Assembly (NCBI GenBank): GCA_029246285.1
Contig: JAQWNW010000054.1
Location: 26,800 to 90,799 of the forward strand
Direction of reading: 5' to 3'
Source: Paracoccaceae bacterium
GTDB lineage: Bacteria > Pseudomonadota > Alphaproteobacteria > Rhodobacterales > Rhodobacteraceae
Length of the DNA stretch: 64,000 nt
Both the position numbers and the translations under genes were made by a program. The notes under the pieces are model-generated. The model had not been told where the DNA came from and searched no databases. It saw nothing but the letters and a program-made list of their open reading frames with translations. This document shows positions 20,061 to 30,636 of this stretch, one piece after another (within the stretch, counting starts at the first letter, position 1; every line of letters begins with the position of its first letter).

Positions 20061-20936
20061 ATGGACCCAAATTGGCTACCCTTTCACCCAAACCCATCAA
20101 AACCAAGAATAAAGTTACCTAAAGGTGCTGTTGATGCTCACTGTCATGTTTTTGGTCCAGCGAATAAATTTCCTTTCGCTCCAGAACGTAAATACACACC
20201 ATGCGATGCCTCTAAAGAACAACTTTTTGAACTACGCGACTTCCTCGGTTTTCAAAAAAATGTAATTGTTCAAGCTTCCTGCCACGGAACTAATAATGAT
20301 GCTTTAGAAGATGCATTATTATCATCAAATGATTTAGCGAGAGGCGTTGCCGTCGTTTCTCAGGATATTAGAGATGCAGATCTAAATCGTTTGGATAAAG
20401 CAGGTGTACGGGCAGTTCGATTTAACTTTGTAAAAAGATTAGTTGATAATACGCCAAGAGATGCGTTTCAAAATATAGCTAAAAAAATTGCTGATTTGGG
20501 ATGGCACATCGTCGTTTATCTCGAGGCACAAGACTTAGAAGAATTAATACCTTTCCTAAAATCCTTACCAACTGATGTTGTGTTCGATCACATGGCCCGC
20601 CCTGATGCATCAAAAGGCCTAGACAGTGAAGAATTTAATCTATTTCAAAAATTAATGGAAAATAACAAATTTTGGTGCAAAACAAGTTGTCCTGAACGAT
20701 TATCGAACGCCGGACCGGAACAGAATTATTCAGATATTTTACCTTTCATGACATTACTTGTTAAAAACTACTCTGATCGGGTTTTATGGGGAACAGATTG
20801 GCCCCACCCTAATATGAAGTCACATATGCCTGATGATGGGCAACTCGTAAATATTCTGGATGCAATAGCACCGACAGATGAATTAAAAATAAAATTATTG
20901 GTCGATAATCCGACCCGATTGTATTGGAACGACTGA
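20061..20936 (+). CDS. ligI: 2-pyrone-4,6-dicarboxylate lactonase
   Basis: Hydrolyses 2-pyrone-4,6-dicarboxylate to 4-oxalomesaconate; a metal-independent member of the amidohydrolase superfamily. The 291-residue product has VDAHCHVFGPANKFPFAPER near residue 25, the substrate-binding QASCHGTNN, VVFDHMARP and the C-terminal LWGTDWPHPN with the catalytic Asp. These segments and the length match LigI. AAAGGA precedes ATG 20061, 13 bp after galD. With ligABC, galD, galB and ligK it completes the pathway. Confidence 0.93.
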   Translation: MDPNWLPFHPNPSKPRIKLPKGAVDAHCHVFGPANKFPFAPERKYTPCDASKEQLFELRDFLGFQKNVIVQASCHGTNNDALEDALLSSNDLARGVAVVSQDIRDADLNRLDKAGVRAVRFNFVKRLVDNTPRDAFQNIAKKIADLGWHIVVYLEAQDLEELIPFLKSLPTDVVFDHMARPDASKGLDSEEFNLFQKLMENNKFWCKTSCPERLSNAGPEQNYSDILPFMTLLVKNYSDRVLWGTDWPHPNMKSHMPDDGQLVNILDAIAPTDELKIKLLVDNPTRLYWND

Positions 20937-21002
20937 TTTTTTTTACAAAGGTAAATTAAGAATTTTACTGGATATTTAAATTATCTAAATTATGGTAATC
21001 GG

Positions 21003-22349
21003 ATGATAAACGACCTTATCCAATTTATTCATGAAACCACCATATCCGAAATGCCTAAAATTGTTCGGAGGCAAGCATCTTTATGTATCTTAGATTTAAT
21101 AGGTGTTGGCATTGCAGGCTCGACAACAAATCTTTCTCAAATTATTCGAAACCATTCCTTAGAAAACTTCAATTCAGAAAAAAATAAGACCCAAATATTA
21201 TTTGATGGTCGATACTGCAGTCCAGCAGGATCCGCTTTGGCCGGGGGAATGACAATTGACGCAATGGATGCTCATGACGGCTTTAATGATGCAAAAGGCC
21301 ATATAGGGTGTGGTATTTTTCCGGCGGCCATCGCTTTTTCACAAGCAACCGGGTCAATAAATAGCCATTCTTTTCTGACTGATATTATAATAGGTTACGA
21401 GCTTGGAAGTCGACTTGCTACCGCCCTTCATGGAACAACAAAAGATTATCATACATCTGGCGCATGGATCGCAATAGCAGTCGCAGCTATCGGAGCAAGA
21501 AACTTGGGCTTAAACAAGAAACAAACAATGCACGCGCTTGGAATAGCTGAGTATCATGGACCAAGAAGCCAAATGATGCGCTGCATTGATTATCCCACAA
21601 TGCTAAAAGATGGTTCAGGATTTGGGGCTATGGCTGGTGTTTCGGCCGCATACTTGGCGCAAAATAACTTTACTGGTGCGCCAGCAATAACTATTGATAG
21701 TGCTGAAGCGTCAAAATATTGGGAGACTCTAGGAAATCAGTGGTTAATAAATAAACAATACTTCAAACCATATCCAGTGTGTAGGTGGGCTCAGGCTCCG
21801 ATTGAAGCAGTTTTAACGTTGAAGCGAAAACACAATTTTTTAACTGCTGAAATAAACAAAATTGAGATAAGGACATTCCACGAGGCTGTGAGGTTAGCCG
21901 TAAACGAGCCGACCACCACAGAAGAAGCTCAATATTCGACTTCTTATCCATGCGCAGCAGCTCTAGTAAATGGAGATGTTGGAGTAAAAGAGGTATCTGA
22001 AATATCATTTAATCAGCCAGAAATTAAGCGGATTTCAAAACTGCTAACAATGGTGGAAGACGATTATTGTAACAGTAAGTTTCCTAATCAGAGATACGCT
22101 AGCGCCACGATTGAATTAGCTAGTGGTAAAAAATTAAAAACAGCCTTTTTAAGCCCACGATGGACTGCTGAAGAGCCTCCAACAAGCACTGAACTAAAAT
22201 CAAAATTCTTCAAGCTAACATATCCCGTTATTGGCAAGACAAGATCAGAGAACATTGAAGCGGCCGTACGAGATCTTAAAAACAATTCTAACTTAAATAT
22301 TCTTACTTCACTTTTATATGAACCAACTACCAGTCGATCAGATAAGTAA
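21003..22349 (+). CDS. MmgE/PrpD family protein
   Basis: A 448-residue member of the family that includes 2-methylcitrate dehydratase, cis-aconitate decarboxylase and iminodisuccinate epimerase. Typical pieces are DLIGVGIAGS, the active-site region DAMDAHDGFNDAKGHIG and GYELGSRLATALHG. It lies 66 bp after ligI on the same strand and is the last gene before the convergent ychF. It could act on a tricarboxylic intermediate of the ring-cleavage route or on a side product; the reaction cannot be told from sequence. No clear Shine-Dalgarno precedes ATG 21003. Confidence 0.82.
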   Translation: MINDLIQFIHETTISEMPKIVRRQASLCILDLIGVGIAGSTTNLSQIIRNHSLENFNSEKNKTQILFDGRYCSPAGSALAGGMTIDAMDAHDGFNDAKGHIGCGIFPAAIAFSQATGSINSHSFLTDIIIGYELGSRLATALHGTTKDYHTSGAWIAIAVAAIGARNLGLNKKQTMHALGIAEYHGPRSQMMRCIDYPTMLKDGSGFGAMAGVSAAYLAQNNFTGAPAITIDSAEASKYWETLGNQWLINKQYFKPYPVCRWAQAPIEAVLTLKRKHNFLTAEINKIEIRTFHEAVRLAVNEPTTTEEAQYSTSYPCAAALVNGDVGVKEVSEISFNQPEIKRISKLLTMVEDDYCNSKFPNQRYASATIELASGKKLKTAFLSPRWTAEEPPTSTELKSKFFKLTYPVIGKTRSENIEAAVRDLKNNSNLNILTSLLYEPTTSRSDK

Positions 22350-22359
22350 TGGATTATCA

Positions 22360-23457
22360 CTAATTGCTATGAAGGAAGTGCATAACATCTCCATCTTGCA
22401 CAATATAACTTTTTCCTTCTGCTCTTAATTTCCCAGCGTCTCTCGCCGCACTTTCACCTCCTAAGGCTATATAATCCTCAAAAGCAATCGTCTCTGCACG
22501 AATAAAACCTTTTTCAAAATCTCCATGAATTACACCGGCTGCTTGGGGAGCTGACACCCCTTTTTGAACTGTCCAGGCTCGCGTTTCTTTAGGTCCACAA
22601 GTAAAATATGTTTGAAGATCTAATAAATTATAACCGGCCTCAATTAACCTGCTCAAACCGGGCTGATTTAAACCCATTTCATCCAAAAATAGTTTGGCTT
22701 CTTCTCTATCTAACTGACTAATTTCTTCTTCGATTGCAGCTGAAATCACAACGCACGCTGCCCCATGCGCGCAAGCCATGCTTTCAACTTCCTTAGAATA
22801 AGCATTTCCGCTCGCCGCATTTTCTTCGTCAACGTTACAAACATACAAAACTGGCTTAGCCGTCAAAAGTTGCAACATGTTCCAAGCGCGTAAATCATCT
22901 TCTACAATATTTAAAGTCCTTGCAGGTTGACCATTTTCTAAAACATCCAAAGCTAATTTGAGTAATCTGTCCTGCTCTATAGCCTCCTTGTCACCACCTC
23001 TTATCTTTCGGCTTAAATTTTGTAGTCGTTTTTCAATGCTTTCAATATCAGCAAGCATCAATTCTGTTTCGATTGTTTCAGCATCTGCTACTGGATCTAC
23101 TTTTCCTTCAACATGAGTTACATCACCATTATCAAAACAACGCAAAACATGAGCAATAGCGTCAGTCTCTCTTATATTTGCCAAGAATTGATTTCCTAAA
23201 CCCTCACCCTTTGATGCACCTTTAACTAAACCCGCTATATCCACAAAAGTCATTCTTGCTGGCAATCTCTTAGCTGATTTAGCCAAATCCGCCAATTTAT
23301 CCAATCTACTATCTGGAACTGAAACTTCTCCGATATTGGGTTCAATCGTACAGAAAGGAAAATTTGCTGCTTGTGCAGCTGCGGTTCTTGTCAAAGCGTT
23401 AAATAAGGTAGACTTTCCAACATTTGGCAAACCTACTATCCCAGTTTTAAAACCCAT
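22360..23457 (-). CDS. ychF: Redox-regulated ATPase YchF (Obg/OLA1 family)
   Basis: A conserved ribosome-associated P-loop ATPase. The 365-residue product has G1 GLPNVGKSTLFNAL at residues 9-22, switch motif DIAGLVKGASKGEGLGNQF, the altered G4 motif (NVDEEN) that gives ATP preference, and the C-terminal TGS-like domain ending in VQDGDVMHFLHSN. It is convergent with the MmgE/PrpD gene (11 bp between stops), which marks the right edge of the catabolic run. Confidence 0.97.
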   Translation of the reverse strand: MGFKTGIVGLPNVGKSTLFNALTRTAAAQAANFPFCTIEPNIGEVSVPDSRLDKLADLAKSAKRLPARMTFVDIAGLVKGASKGEGLGNQFLANIRETDAIAHVLRCFDNGDVTHVEGKVDPVADAETIETELMLADIESIEKRLQNLSRKIRGGDKEAIEQDRLLKLALDVLENGQPARTLNIVEDDLRAWNMLQLLTAKPVLYVCNVDEENAASGNAYSKEVESMACAHGAACVVISAAIEEEISQLDREEAKLFLDEMGLNQPGLSRLIEAGYNLLDLQTYFTCGPKETRAWTVQKGVSAPQAAGVIHGDFEKGFIRAETIAFEDYIALGGESAARDAGKLRAEGKSYIVQDGDVMHFLHSN

Positions 23458-23615
23458 TCTTAAAAATCCAAAAATAATTATTGAATGGCATGTAGTTCAG
23501 GGAACTGGTTACGGTCAATAGCAAGTTCTCGTAAACATAAAATTAATAATGATCTACACATTGCATTTTGCTCATTATTTCTTAAACAGAGAGTAGAAAT
23601 ATAAAGGAAAAATTA

Positions 23616-24407
23616 ATGGGCCGTATTGATACAACCTTCGAGGCACTAAAATCACAAAAGCGGAAGGCTTTTATTTCCTACATCATGGCTGGTGATACCA
23701 ATTACGAAAAATCATTCGAAATTCTGAAAGGTCTTCCCGAAGCAGGTGTGGATATAATAGAACTTGGATTACCATTCACCGATCCTATGGCTGACGGGCC
23801 GACTATCCAATTAGCAGGGCAAAGAGCATTAGAACAAGGAATGACGGTCAAAAAAACTTTAGAAATGGTTAAATTATTTCGGACTGAAAATAATCATACA
23901 CCAATCGTTTTGATGGGGTATTATAATCCGATTTATAGTTATGGTGTTAATAATTTCTTGAAGGATGCAAAGAACGCTGGTGTAGATGGATTAATTGTTG
24001 TTGACTTACCCCCTGAAGAAGACGAGGAATTATGTATTCCTGCATCAAATTTTGATATCAATTTTATTCGTTTGGCAACCCCAACAACAGATTCAAAGCG
24101 ACTACCTAAAGTATTATCAAATACTTCAGGGTTTGTTTACTATGTATCCATTACAGGTATCACAGGCGCTGCTTCAGCAAAATCTGGAAACGTTGGACCT
24201 GAAGTACAAAACATTAAGAAATCAACCCACTTACCAATAGTTGTTGGCTTCGGTGTCACAACACCTGACGCCGCTTTTGAAATTGCAAGCGTTGCCGATG
24301 GTGTCGTAGTTGGCTCCGCAATCGTTGATATGATTGGAAAACAAAAATCTACTGAAGAAATTTTGGATTTTGTAAAATCATTGACAGATGGAGCACATAA
24401 AGCATAA
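23616..24407 (+). CDS. trpA: Tryptophan synthase alpha chain
   Basis: Cleaves indole-3-glycerol phosphate to indole for the beta subunit. The 263-residue TIM-barrel protein has the catalytic Glu in [20 protein letters not shown] and Asp in [13 protein letters not shown], and the phosphate loop [21 protein letters not shown] precedes ATG 23616. trpB is not adjacent; the next gene downstream is a hydroxy-acid oxidase, so trpA stands alone here. Confidence 0.97.
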   Translation: MGRIDTTFEALKSQKRKAFISYIMAGDTNYEKSFEILKGLPEAGVDIIELGLPFTDPMADGPTIQLAGQRALEQGMTVKKTLEMVKLFRTENNHTPIVLMGYYNPIYSYGVNNFLKDAKNAGVDGLIVVDLPPEEDEELCIPASNFDINFIRLATPTTDSKRLPKVLSNTSGFVYYVSITGITGAASAKSGNVGPEVQNIKKSTHLPIVVGFGVTTPDAAFEIASVADGVVVGSAIVDMIGKQKSTEEILDFVKSLTDGAHKA

Positions 24408-24500
24408 CTTTTTATACAACTTGGGAATTAGTTTAGGGAAATTTTTGATCTCTAGCACATAAAGAATTCAAAAAATAATAATATTAAAAAGAAGTTACGT

Positions 24501-25670
24501 ATGCGAAAAATTACAACTATAGAGGATCTTCGCGCTCAATATAGAGCCAAAGTTCCTAAAATGTTTTTTGATTATACTGAAAGCGGTTCTTGGACACAAC
24601 AAACCCTTAAGGAAAACTCCTCAGACTTTAGTCTTATAAAATTGCGCCAAAAAGTTGCAGTCGACATGTCAAATAGATCGACAAAATCGACGATGATCGG
24701 ACAAGAAGTAGCTATGCCCGTTGCATTGGCACCCGTAGGCTTAACAGGTATGCAATCAGCGGATGGTGAAATTAAAGCAGCCAAAGCTGCAGAAAAATTT
24801 GGAATCCCCTATACACTTTCAACGATGTCGATCTGCTCCATTGAGGACGTAGCCGATAATACGAACTCACCATTTTGGTTTCAGTTATACGTGATGAAAG
24901 ATGAAGATTTTCTTGCGGCAATAATAGAGAGGGCCCGAAATGCAAATTGCTCTGCTCTAGTGTTGACGTTGGATCTTCAATTGCTTGGACAAAGGCATCT
25001 TGACATAAAAAATGGTCTTTCAGTACCTTTAAGAATTAGTTTAAAAAATTGGTTTGATACTGCTACCAAACCCATTTGGTGCTCGCAAATGCTTCGAACC
25101 AAAAGAAAATCATTTGGCAATATTGTTGGCCATGTGAAAGGGGTCACAAATGTAAGTTCGTTGATGGAATGGACAGCTAATCAATTTGATCTCACCCTTG
25201 ATTGGACAGCAGTAGAAAAGATAAAAAAAATGTGGGGAGGTAAACTAATTTTGAAGGGCATCTTGGATGTAGACGACGCCAAAAGGGCGGAGCAATGTGG
25301 GGTGGATGCAATTATAGTGTCAAATCATGGAGGCAGACAACTCGATGGAGCCAGTAGCAGTATTCGCATTCTACCAGATATTTTAGAAGCAGTAAGTTCA
25401 GATCTGGAAGTACATATGGATGGAGGAATAAGATCAGGCCAAGATGTATTAAAGACAATAGCTATGGGCGCAAAAGGAACTTACATTGGGAGATCCTACA
25501 TCTACGGTTTAGGCGCTGCCGGTGAAGCTGGCGTAAGCAAAGCATTAGAAATTATTCATAAAGAATTAGATATGACAATGGCACTGTGCGGCCATAGGGA
25601 TATTAAAGAATTATCTAGAAAAAATTTACTTGTTCCCAAAGATTTCAAATTATCTGAAACATTGCTCTGA
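24501..25670 (+). CDS. lldD: FMN-dependent alpha-hydroxy-acid dehydrogenase (LldD-like)
   Basis: Predicted to oxidise L-lactate or another L-2-hydroxy acid with FMN. The 389-residue product shows the N-terminal FFDYTESGSWTQQTL motif, the PVALAPVGLTGM FMN segment, and the active-site SNHGGRQLDGASSS with the catalytic His and Arg, preceded by the FMN-binding Lys in LILKGILDVDDA. Within the family, lactate, mandelate and glycolate enzymes cannot be separated by eye. It is 93 bp after trpA and may have its own promoter. Confidence 0.88.
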   Translation: MRKITTIEDLRAQYRAKVPKMFFDYTESGSWTQQTLKENSSDFSLIKLRQKVAVDMSNRSTKSTMIGQEVAMPVALAPVGLTGMQSADGEIKAAKAAEKFGIPYTLSTMSICSIEDVADNTNSPFWFQLYVMKDEDFLAAIIERARNANCSALVLTLDLQLLGQRHLDIKNGLSVPLRISLKNWFDTATKPIWCSQMLRTKRKSFGNIVGHVKGVTNVSSLMEWTANQFDLTLDWTAVEKIKKMWGGKLILKGILDVDDAKRAEQCGVDAIIVSNHGGRQLDGASSSIRILPDILEAVSSDLEVHMDGGIRSGQDVLKTIAMGAKGTYIGRSYIYGLGAAGEAGVSKALEIIHKELDMTMALCGHRDIKELSRKNLLVPKDFKLSETLL

Positions 25671-25692
25671 TAATACAGGTTTATATCTTGGG

Positions 25693-26109
25693 CTACTTTT
25701 CTCGCAGCCTGATAACTACATCAACTTTAGAAATCTCAGCTCCCTCTGGTGCCTCTGGTATTCCCGTCATCTGCAATTTATCATTAGGAGCGTCAGTTAA
25801 TAAGCCTTTCTCCTCCCAATAAAAATGGGGATGGTCGTCAACTCTTGTACAGAAATACGACTTATGGGGATCCACAACAACTTCACTTAATAAACCTGCA
25901 TCGCGAAAAGTATTGAGCGTATTATATACAGTCGCTAATGATATTGCTTCTCCGTTTTTATTTACCGAAGAAAAAAGACTTTCAGCTGTTACATGCCTAT
26001 CATTTCCATCACCTATCAAGGCCTCGGCCACTGCCAACCTCTGTCTCGTAGGTCTCAAATCGGACTTTTTTAACCAATTTATAGAATTATTTGAACTAGA
26101 GTTATGCAT
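25693..26109 (-). CDS. irr: Fur-family iron response regulator Irr
   Basis: A Fur-superfamily repressor that in Rhizobiales and Rhodobacterales senses heme and controls iron genes. From ATG 26109 it has 138 residues: winged helix with LRPTRQRLAVAEAL and the recognition region ISLATVYNTLNTF, then the DDHPHFYW segment corresponding to the HxH heme-sensing site. A start at TTG 26169 would add 20 unlike residues and is not favoured. It is divergent from fabA; irr next to fabA-fabB-fabI is a conserved alphaproteobacterial order. I saw no clear iron-control element in the 152-bp gap. Confidence 0.87.
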   Translation of the reverse strand: MHNSSSNNSINWLKKSDLRPTRQRLAVAEALIGDGNDRHVTAESLFSSVNKNGEAISLATVYNTLNTFRDAGLLSEVVVDPHKSYFCTRVDDHPHFYWEEKGLLTDAPNDKLQMTGIPEAPEGAEISKVDVVIRLREK

Positions 26110-26261
26110 TTCTCGACTCAACTTTTGGTTACCTAGGTACAATATGCAATCAAATGACGAAAAATTCAAATATTTTTACGCTTAACGCACTCTTGCTTCA
26201 CACCAAGTCGCAGTGTTAGGAGGTAAACAATTTTAGAAAATCACTTAGGAGTACTTTGAAA

Positions 26262-26768
26262 ATGGTAAAATTTCCAAATCAATTTGACAAGGAAGGCCTT
26301 TTGAAATGTGCTCGAGGTGAGTTGTTTGGTCCTGGAAATCCCCAATTACCAGAACCACCGATGTTGATGATGGACCGTATTACAGAAATTTCTGACGACT
26401 TAGGCAAATCAGGTAAAGGCCACGTTGTGGCTGAGCTAGATATAATTCCTGATCTTTGGTTTTTTAAATGTCATTTTCCGGGTGATCCAGTGATGCCAGG
26501 CTGCCTGGGTTTGGACGCCCTATGGCAGCTAACGGGATTTAATCTTGGCTGGAGAGGGATGGAAGGCAAAGGTAGAGCTTTGGGCGTAGGGGAAGTGAAA
26601 TTCACAGGTATGGTAACACCGACTACAACTTTGCTGACATATGTAGTAGAGTTTACGCGAGTCATTGATCGAAAGTTAAAATTAGGTATGGCCAATGGCG
26701 AAATGTTAGCAGACGGCCAGACTATCTATACAACGACTGACATGAAAGTCGGTCTTTTTAAGGAATAA
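26262..26768 (+). CDS. fabA: 3-hydroxydecanoyl-ACP dehydratase/isomerase
   Basis: Makes and isomerises the trans-2-decenoyl-ACP that starts unsaturated fatty acid synthesis. The 168-residue product has the active-site His in [20 protein letters not shown] and the partner Asp in the following helix. TAGGAG lies 10 nt before ATG 26262; the in-frame TTG at 26256 is too close to it. It is followed by fabB after 10 bp. Confidence 0.97.
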   Translation: MVKFPNQFDKEGLLKCARGELFGPGNPQLPEPPMLMMDRITEISDDLGKSGKGHVVAELDIIPDLWFFKCHFPGDPVMPGCLGLDALWQLTGFNLGWRGMEGKGRALGVGEVKFTGMVTPTTTLLTYVVEFTRVIDRKLKLGMANGEMLADGQTIYTTTDMKVGLFKE

Positions 26769-26778
26769 GAGGCTTTTA

Positions 26779-28005
26779 ATGCGAAGAGTAGTTGTAACAG
26801 GAATAGGCATTATTTCATCGATTGGCAACAATCCAGGTGAAGTTTTAACATCCCTAAAAAATGGACAATCTGGTATTGTCTCTGCACCAGACTACGTGGA
26901 ACACGGCTTTAGAAGTCAGATTCATGGTGTGCCTAACATTGTCTTGGAAGATCACATTGATAAGAGACAAATGCGGTTCATGGGACCAGGTGCGGCTTTC
27001 AATTACTTATCCATGGAACAAGCCATTCAAGATAGTGGTTTAGAGGAAAAAGAAGTTTCCAATGAGCGCACAGGATTGATCGTAGGATCTGGTGGCCCCT
27101 CGACATCTAATTTTTTCAACGCTCACAAAATAGTTATTGACAAAGGATCACCAAAAAGAATGGGACCTTTTATGGTAACGAGATGTATGTCATCAACTAA
27201 CTCCGCATGCCTTGCAACCCCATTTAAAATTAAAGGTATAAACTACTCAATAACATCTGCATGCTCGACATCAGCGCATTGCATTGGGAATGGTGTTGAA
27301 CAGATTCAAATGGGTAAACAGGATATTATATTTGCTGGAGGAGGAGAAGAATTAGATTGGTCTTTGTCTTGTTTGTTCGACGCAATGGGAGCTATGAGTT
27401 CTAAATACAATGACACTCCAGAAAGAGCTTCTAGAGCTTTTGATGCCAATCGTGACGGGTTTGTTATCGCTGGAGGTGGTGGAGTCGTGGTTCTTGAAGA
27501 ATTAGAACACGCATTAGCACGTGGGGCGAAAATTTATGCCGAAATTACAGGTTATGGAGCAACATCAGATGGACACGATATGGTGGCACCCTCAGGGGAA
27601 GGTGGTGAGCGCTCCATGAAATTAGCCATTAGTACAATTGGGGAGAGAAAAGTTGATTACATAAACGCTCATGGCACATCAACTCCAGCTGGAGATGTAA
27701 CAGAGATCGAAGCTATAAGACGGATATTTGGCGTGGGCTCAACTCCGCCAGTTAGCTCAACAAAATCTTTAACTGGACACAGTTTAGGTGCCACAGGAGT
27801 ACAGGAGGCTATCTATTCAATTTTAATGATGAAAAATAACTTTATTACTGCCTCTGCTAACGTAGAGACTTTAGACCCAGCTCTAAATGATGGCGAAATA
27901 GTAACAGAAATACTTAACGAACGAAATTTGGATACAGTACTTTCAAACAGTTTTGGATTTGGAGGTACCAACGCAACCATCGCTATGAGTAAATACAATG
28001 GATAA
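26779..28005 (+). CDS. fabB: 3-oxoacyl-ACP synthase I
   Basis: A condensing enzyme that elongates the FabA product and gives unsaturated fatty acids. The 408-residue thiolase-fold protein has the nucleophile Cys in [10 protein letters not shown], the His in [11 protein letters not shown] and the Lys/His region [18 protein letters not shown] precedes ATG 26779. It overlaps fabI by 8 bp, so fabA-fabB-fabI form one operon. Confidence 0.97.
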   Translation: MRRVVVTGIGIISSIGNNPGEVLTSLKNGQSGIVSAPDYVEHGFRSQIHGVPNIVLEDHIDKRQMRFMGPGAAFNYLSMEQAIQDSGLEEKEVSNERTGLIVGSGGPSTSNFFNAHKIVIDKGSPKRMGPFMVTRCMSSTNSACLATPFKIKGINYSITSACSTSAHCIGNGVEQIQMGKQDIIFAGGGEELDWSLSCLFDAMGAMSSKYNDTPERASRAFDANRDGFVIAGGGGVVVLEELEHALARGAKIYAEITGYGATSDGHDMVAPSGEGGERSMKLAISTIGERKVDYINAHGTSTPAGDVTEIEAIRRIFGVGSTPPVSSTKSLTGHSLGATGVQEAIYSILMMKNNFITASANVETLDPALNDGEIVTEILNERNLDTVLSNSFGFGGTNATIAMSKYNG

Positions 28006-28786
28006 ATTATTAAGTGGTAAACGTGGTTTGATAATGGGTGTCGCTAACGAAAAATCGATAGCTTGGGGCATAGCACGTGAAATGAACAAAAATGGGGCTG
28101 AACTTGCTTTTACATATCAAGGCGAAAACTTTGGCAAACGATTAAGGCCACTTGCCGAAAGCATTGGTTCTAAATTACTTATCGATGCTGACGTTCAAGA
28201 TGATGAGTCATTAGAAAGTGCTTTCTCAACAATCAAAACTGAATGGGGAACATTAGATTTTCTTGTTCATGCTATCGCTTTTTCAGACAAGGCCGAATTA
28301 ACTGGTAGGTTCTCTAATACTTCTAGAGAAAATTTTAAAAACTCTTTGGATATTAGTTGCTACTCTTTAATAGAAGTTGCAAGACGCGCGATGCCTCTTA
28401 TGCCTGATGGCGGAACCATTCTAACGCTCACTTACGGCGGATCAACAAGGGTAACACCTTATTATAATGTAATGGGTGTTGCAAAAGCTGCTTTAGAAAG
28501 CACTGTCCTATATCTAGCAAATGATCTTGGTCCTCAAAAAATTAGAGTGAATGCTATAAGCCCTGGACCAATGAGAACACTGGCGGGTGCTGCGATTGGT
28601 GGTGCGCGAAAAACTTTTAGAACTACAGAGCAAAACGCTCCATTAAGATCAAACGCATCATTAGAATCTGTTGGAGGCACAGCAGTTTATCTATCATCGG
28701 ATTATGGAAGCGATACAACTGGCGAGATTATCAGAGTTGATGGTGGCTACCATGTTCTTGGTATGGCACAGCCCGAAAATCTTTAA
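27998..28786 (+). CDS. fabI: Enoyl-ACP reductase [NADH]
   Basis: Performs the last reduction of each fatty acid elongation cycle. The 262-residue SDR has the FabI cofactor start [19 protein letters not shown] and the catalytic Tyr-x6-Lys in [14 protein letters not shown]. The [16 protein letters not shown] loop is typical of FabI. It overlaps fabB and is the last gene of the operon; the convergent acyl-CoA dehydrogenase ends 5 bp away. Confidence 0.96.
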   Translation: MDKLLSGKRGLIMGVANEKSIAWGIAREMNKNGAELAFTYQGENFGKRLRPLAESIGSKLLIDADVQDDESLESAFSTIKTEWGTLDFLVHAIAFSDKAELTGRFSNTSRENFKNSLDISCYSLIEVARRAMPLMPDGGTILTLTYGGSTRVTPYYNVMGVAKAALESTVLYLANDLGPQKIRVNAISPGPMRTLAGAAIGGARKTFRTTEQNAPLRSNASLESVGGTAVYLSSDYGSDTTGEIIRVDGGYHVLGMAQPENL

Positions 28787-28791
28787 ATTTC

Positions 28792-30555
28792 TTAAAAAAA
28801 TTCAGTTTTTACTGAAGAAACTACGTCGCTTTTCTTTGCAACAAAGTTTAATAACATATCTGCCTTGGGAAGTTCACACTCAAAAAAATAACGGCTTGTG
28901 GCTATTTTTCCATTTAAAAATGACTGAACGTACTGATCTTCATCCTTTTGAGATAACGCAACAATAGCCATATCAAGCCAAAGCCAACCAACAACTATAT
29001 GACCAAAGCCGGTTAAAAAAGCACTAGAGTTTGCTAATGTGTTATTATCTTTGCTATTAATTAAAATATCACATACTCTTTCCAAGTTTTTCATCACTTC
29101 TAGTAGGTAGCTTGCATCGCTCTTCAAATTAATTTGGATCGCTTGATCACATGTTTTCAAAACTCGCTTGGTGAAAATTTTCAAACTCTCACCAGAATCT
29201 CCAATAATTTTTCGTCCCAGCAAATCGAGCGATTGAATACCAGTGGTCCCCTCATGGATAGGATTCAATCTGTTATCACGATACAATTGTTCAACATCAA
29301 AATCTCTTGTGTAACCATAACCACCATGAACTTGAATTGCTAAATCATTTGCTAACAAGCCAAATTCAGCAGGAAAGGTCTTTGCAACCGGAGTTAATAA
29401 ACTCAAAAGTTTTTGAGAATCAACATTATTCACTTCATCAACTAACTTTGAGCAATATAAACATAAAGCCAATGAGCCCTCTGCGTATGATTTAGAAGCT
29501 AACAACATTCTCTTAACATCCGAATGTTCTATTATGGGAATTACCTTATCATCTCTTTTATAAATATCTCTGCCTTGAAGACGTTCTTTAGCATAGTTAA
29601 CGGCTAACTTATGGCCTCTGTAGGCCACAGCCGCTCCACCAAAACCGACCCCAATTCTAGCTTCGTTCATCATCATAAACATTTGTCTTAAACCATGTCC
29701 CAACTCGCCTACCAACCAGCCCTTTGCACCTTCTCCTTCTCCAAAATTCAACAAACAATTTGAAATTCCACGATTACCCATCTTGTGATTCAGGCCAGCG
29801 ACAGTAACGTCATTTTTCCTTCCGTCTCTTAAGAATTTAGGAACAATAAATAAAGAGATTCCTGCAGTACCAGCAGTTAAAATACCATCCTTGTTGGGAG
29901 CTTTTGCGAGGACTAGATGAATAATGTTTTCTGAGATGTCTTGATCACCTCCTGAAATCCACATCTTATTGCCCTTTAGCCTATAACAATCACCTAGCTC
30001 ATCCTTTTCTTCAAATGTAGCTTTAGTTTTTATATCCCCTAAGCCTGATCCAGCTTGAGGCTCAGAAAGACACATCGTTCCAAACCATTTCCCATTTATT
30101 TGTGGTAGTGCGAATTGTTTAATTTGCTCCTCGCTTCCAAATTTAGAAATTAACCTGGCATTTGCTACGGTTAGTAATGAATATCCGATCGTGGAGCCAT
30201 TTGCTGTAGCCAAAATTGTGTAGGCAGCATTTGCAATCGTGCTCGGGAATCCCATCCCACCAAGTGACTCTGAAAAGCCAGCGGAGAACATACCTAATTC
30301 AGTATATCGTTTCAGTGCCTGAGCTATTTCTTTTAGAACTCTAACTTGGCCATCTTCAAGATAAGGTTCGATCTGATCTGATTTTTTAAAGTGAGGTAAA
30401 AAATGATCTCTTGCCAATTTATGTGATAGATCAAGAAAAGCATCAATGGTCTCTCTATCAATTTCTGAATTATTCTTAATTAGAAAATCTTCGATGTTTA
30501 ACCAATCATATATCAGAAAATTTAGATCCGCTTGTTCTATTAATCCATTTTTCAT
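28792..30555 (-). CDS. Acyl-CoA dehydrogenase (long form, DmdC-like)
   Basis: An FAD-dependent alpha,beta-dehydrogenase of acyl-CoA. The 587-residue length, with a C-terminal extension beyond the usual ~380 residues, matches the group containing the 3-methylmercaptopropionyl-CoA dehydrogenase DmdC and related enzymes. Visible motifs are MCLSEPQAGSGLGDIKT (FAD/substrate) and HGGYGYTRDFDVEQLYRD. I start at ATG 30555, which has GGAG 7 nt upstream; a start at 30609 lacks a good Shine-Dalgarno. The substrate is unknown, and no dmdA, dmdB or dmdD is nearby. Confidence 0.88.
   Translation of the reverse strand: MKNGLIEQADLNFLIYDWLNIEDFLIKNNSEIDRETIDAFLDLSHKLARDHFLPHFKKSDQIEPYLEDGQVRVLKEIAQALKRYTELGMFSAGFSESLGGMGFPSTIANAAYTILATANGSTIGYSLLTVANARLISKFGSEEQIKQFALPQINGKWFGTMCLSEPQAGSGLGDIKTKATFEEKDELGDCYRLKGNKMWISGGDQDISENIIHLVLAKAPNKDGILTAGTAGISLFIVPKFLRDGRKNDVTVAGLNHKMGNRGISNCLLNFGEGEGAKGWLVGELGHGLRQMFMMMNEARIGVGFGGAAVAYRGHKLAVNYAKERLQGRDIYKRDDKVIPIIEHSDVKRMLLASKSYAEGSLALCLYCSKLVDEVNNVDSQKLLSLLTPVAKTFPAEFGLLANDLAIQVHGGYGYTRDFDVEQLYRDNRLNPIHEGTTGIQSLDLLGRKIIGDSGESLKIFTKRVLKTCDQAIQINLKSDASYLLEVMKNLERVCDILINSKDNNTLANSSAFLTGFGHIVVGWLWLDMAIVALSQKDEDQYVQSFLNGKIATSRYFFECELPKADMLLNFVAKKSDVVSSVKTEFF
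28794..28816 (-). terminator. Probable intrinsic terminator formed by the last codons of the acyl-CoA dehydrogenase gene
   Basis: On the minus strand, TTCAGT-AAAA-ACTGAA (28816 to 28801) is followed by seven T residues (28800-28794). The hairpin and its T-tract are also the codons for the final residues and stop of the acyl-CoA dehydrogenase. The stem is short and AT-rich, so efficiency is uncertain. Placement between convergent genes fits a terminator. Confidence 0.5.
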
Positions 30556-30636
30556 AGATCTGCTCCGTCTTCCAACATATTCAACTATTGATATCTCTTG
30601 AGTTCTCAATAGACATATGTTGAAAATAATAAAAAG

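Noticed and set aside
26110..26261. Iron control element (Irr box) between irr and fabA
   Set aside because: I searched by eye and found no convincing TTTAGAA-type inverted repeat.
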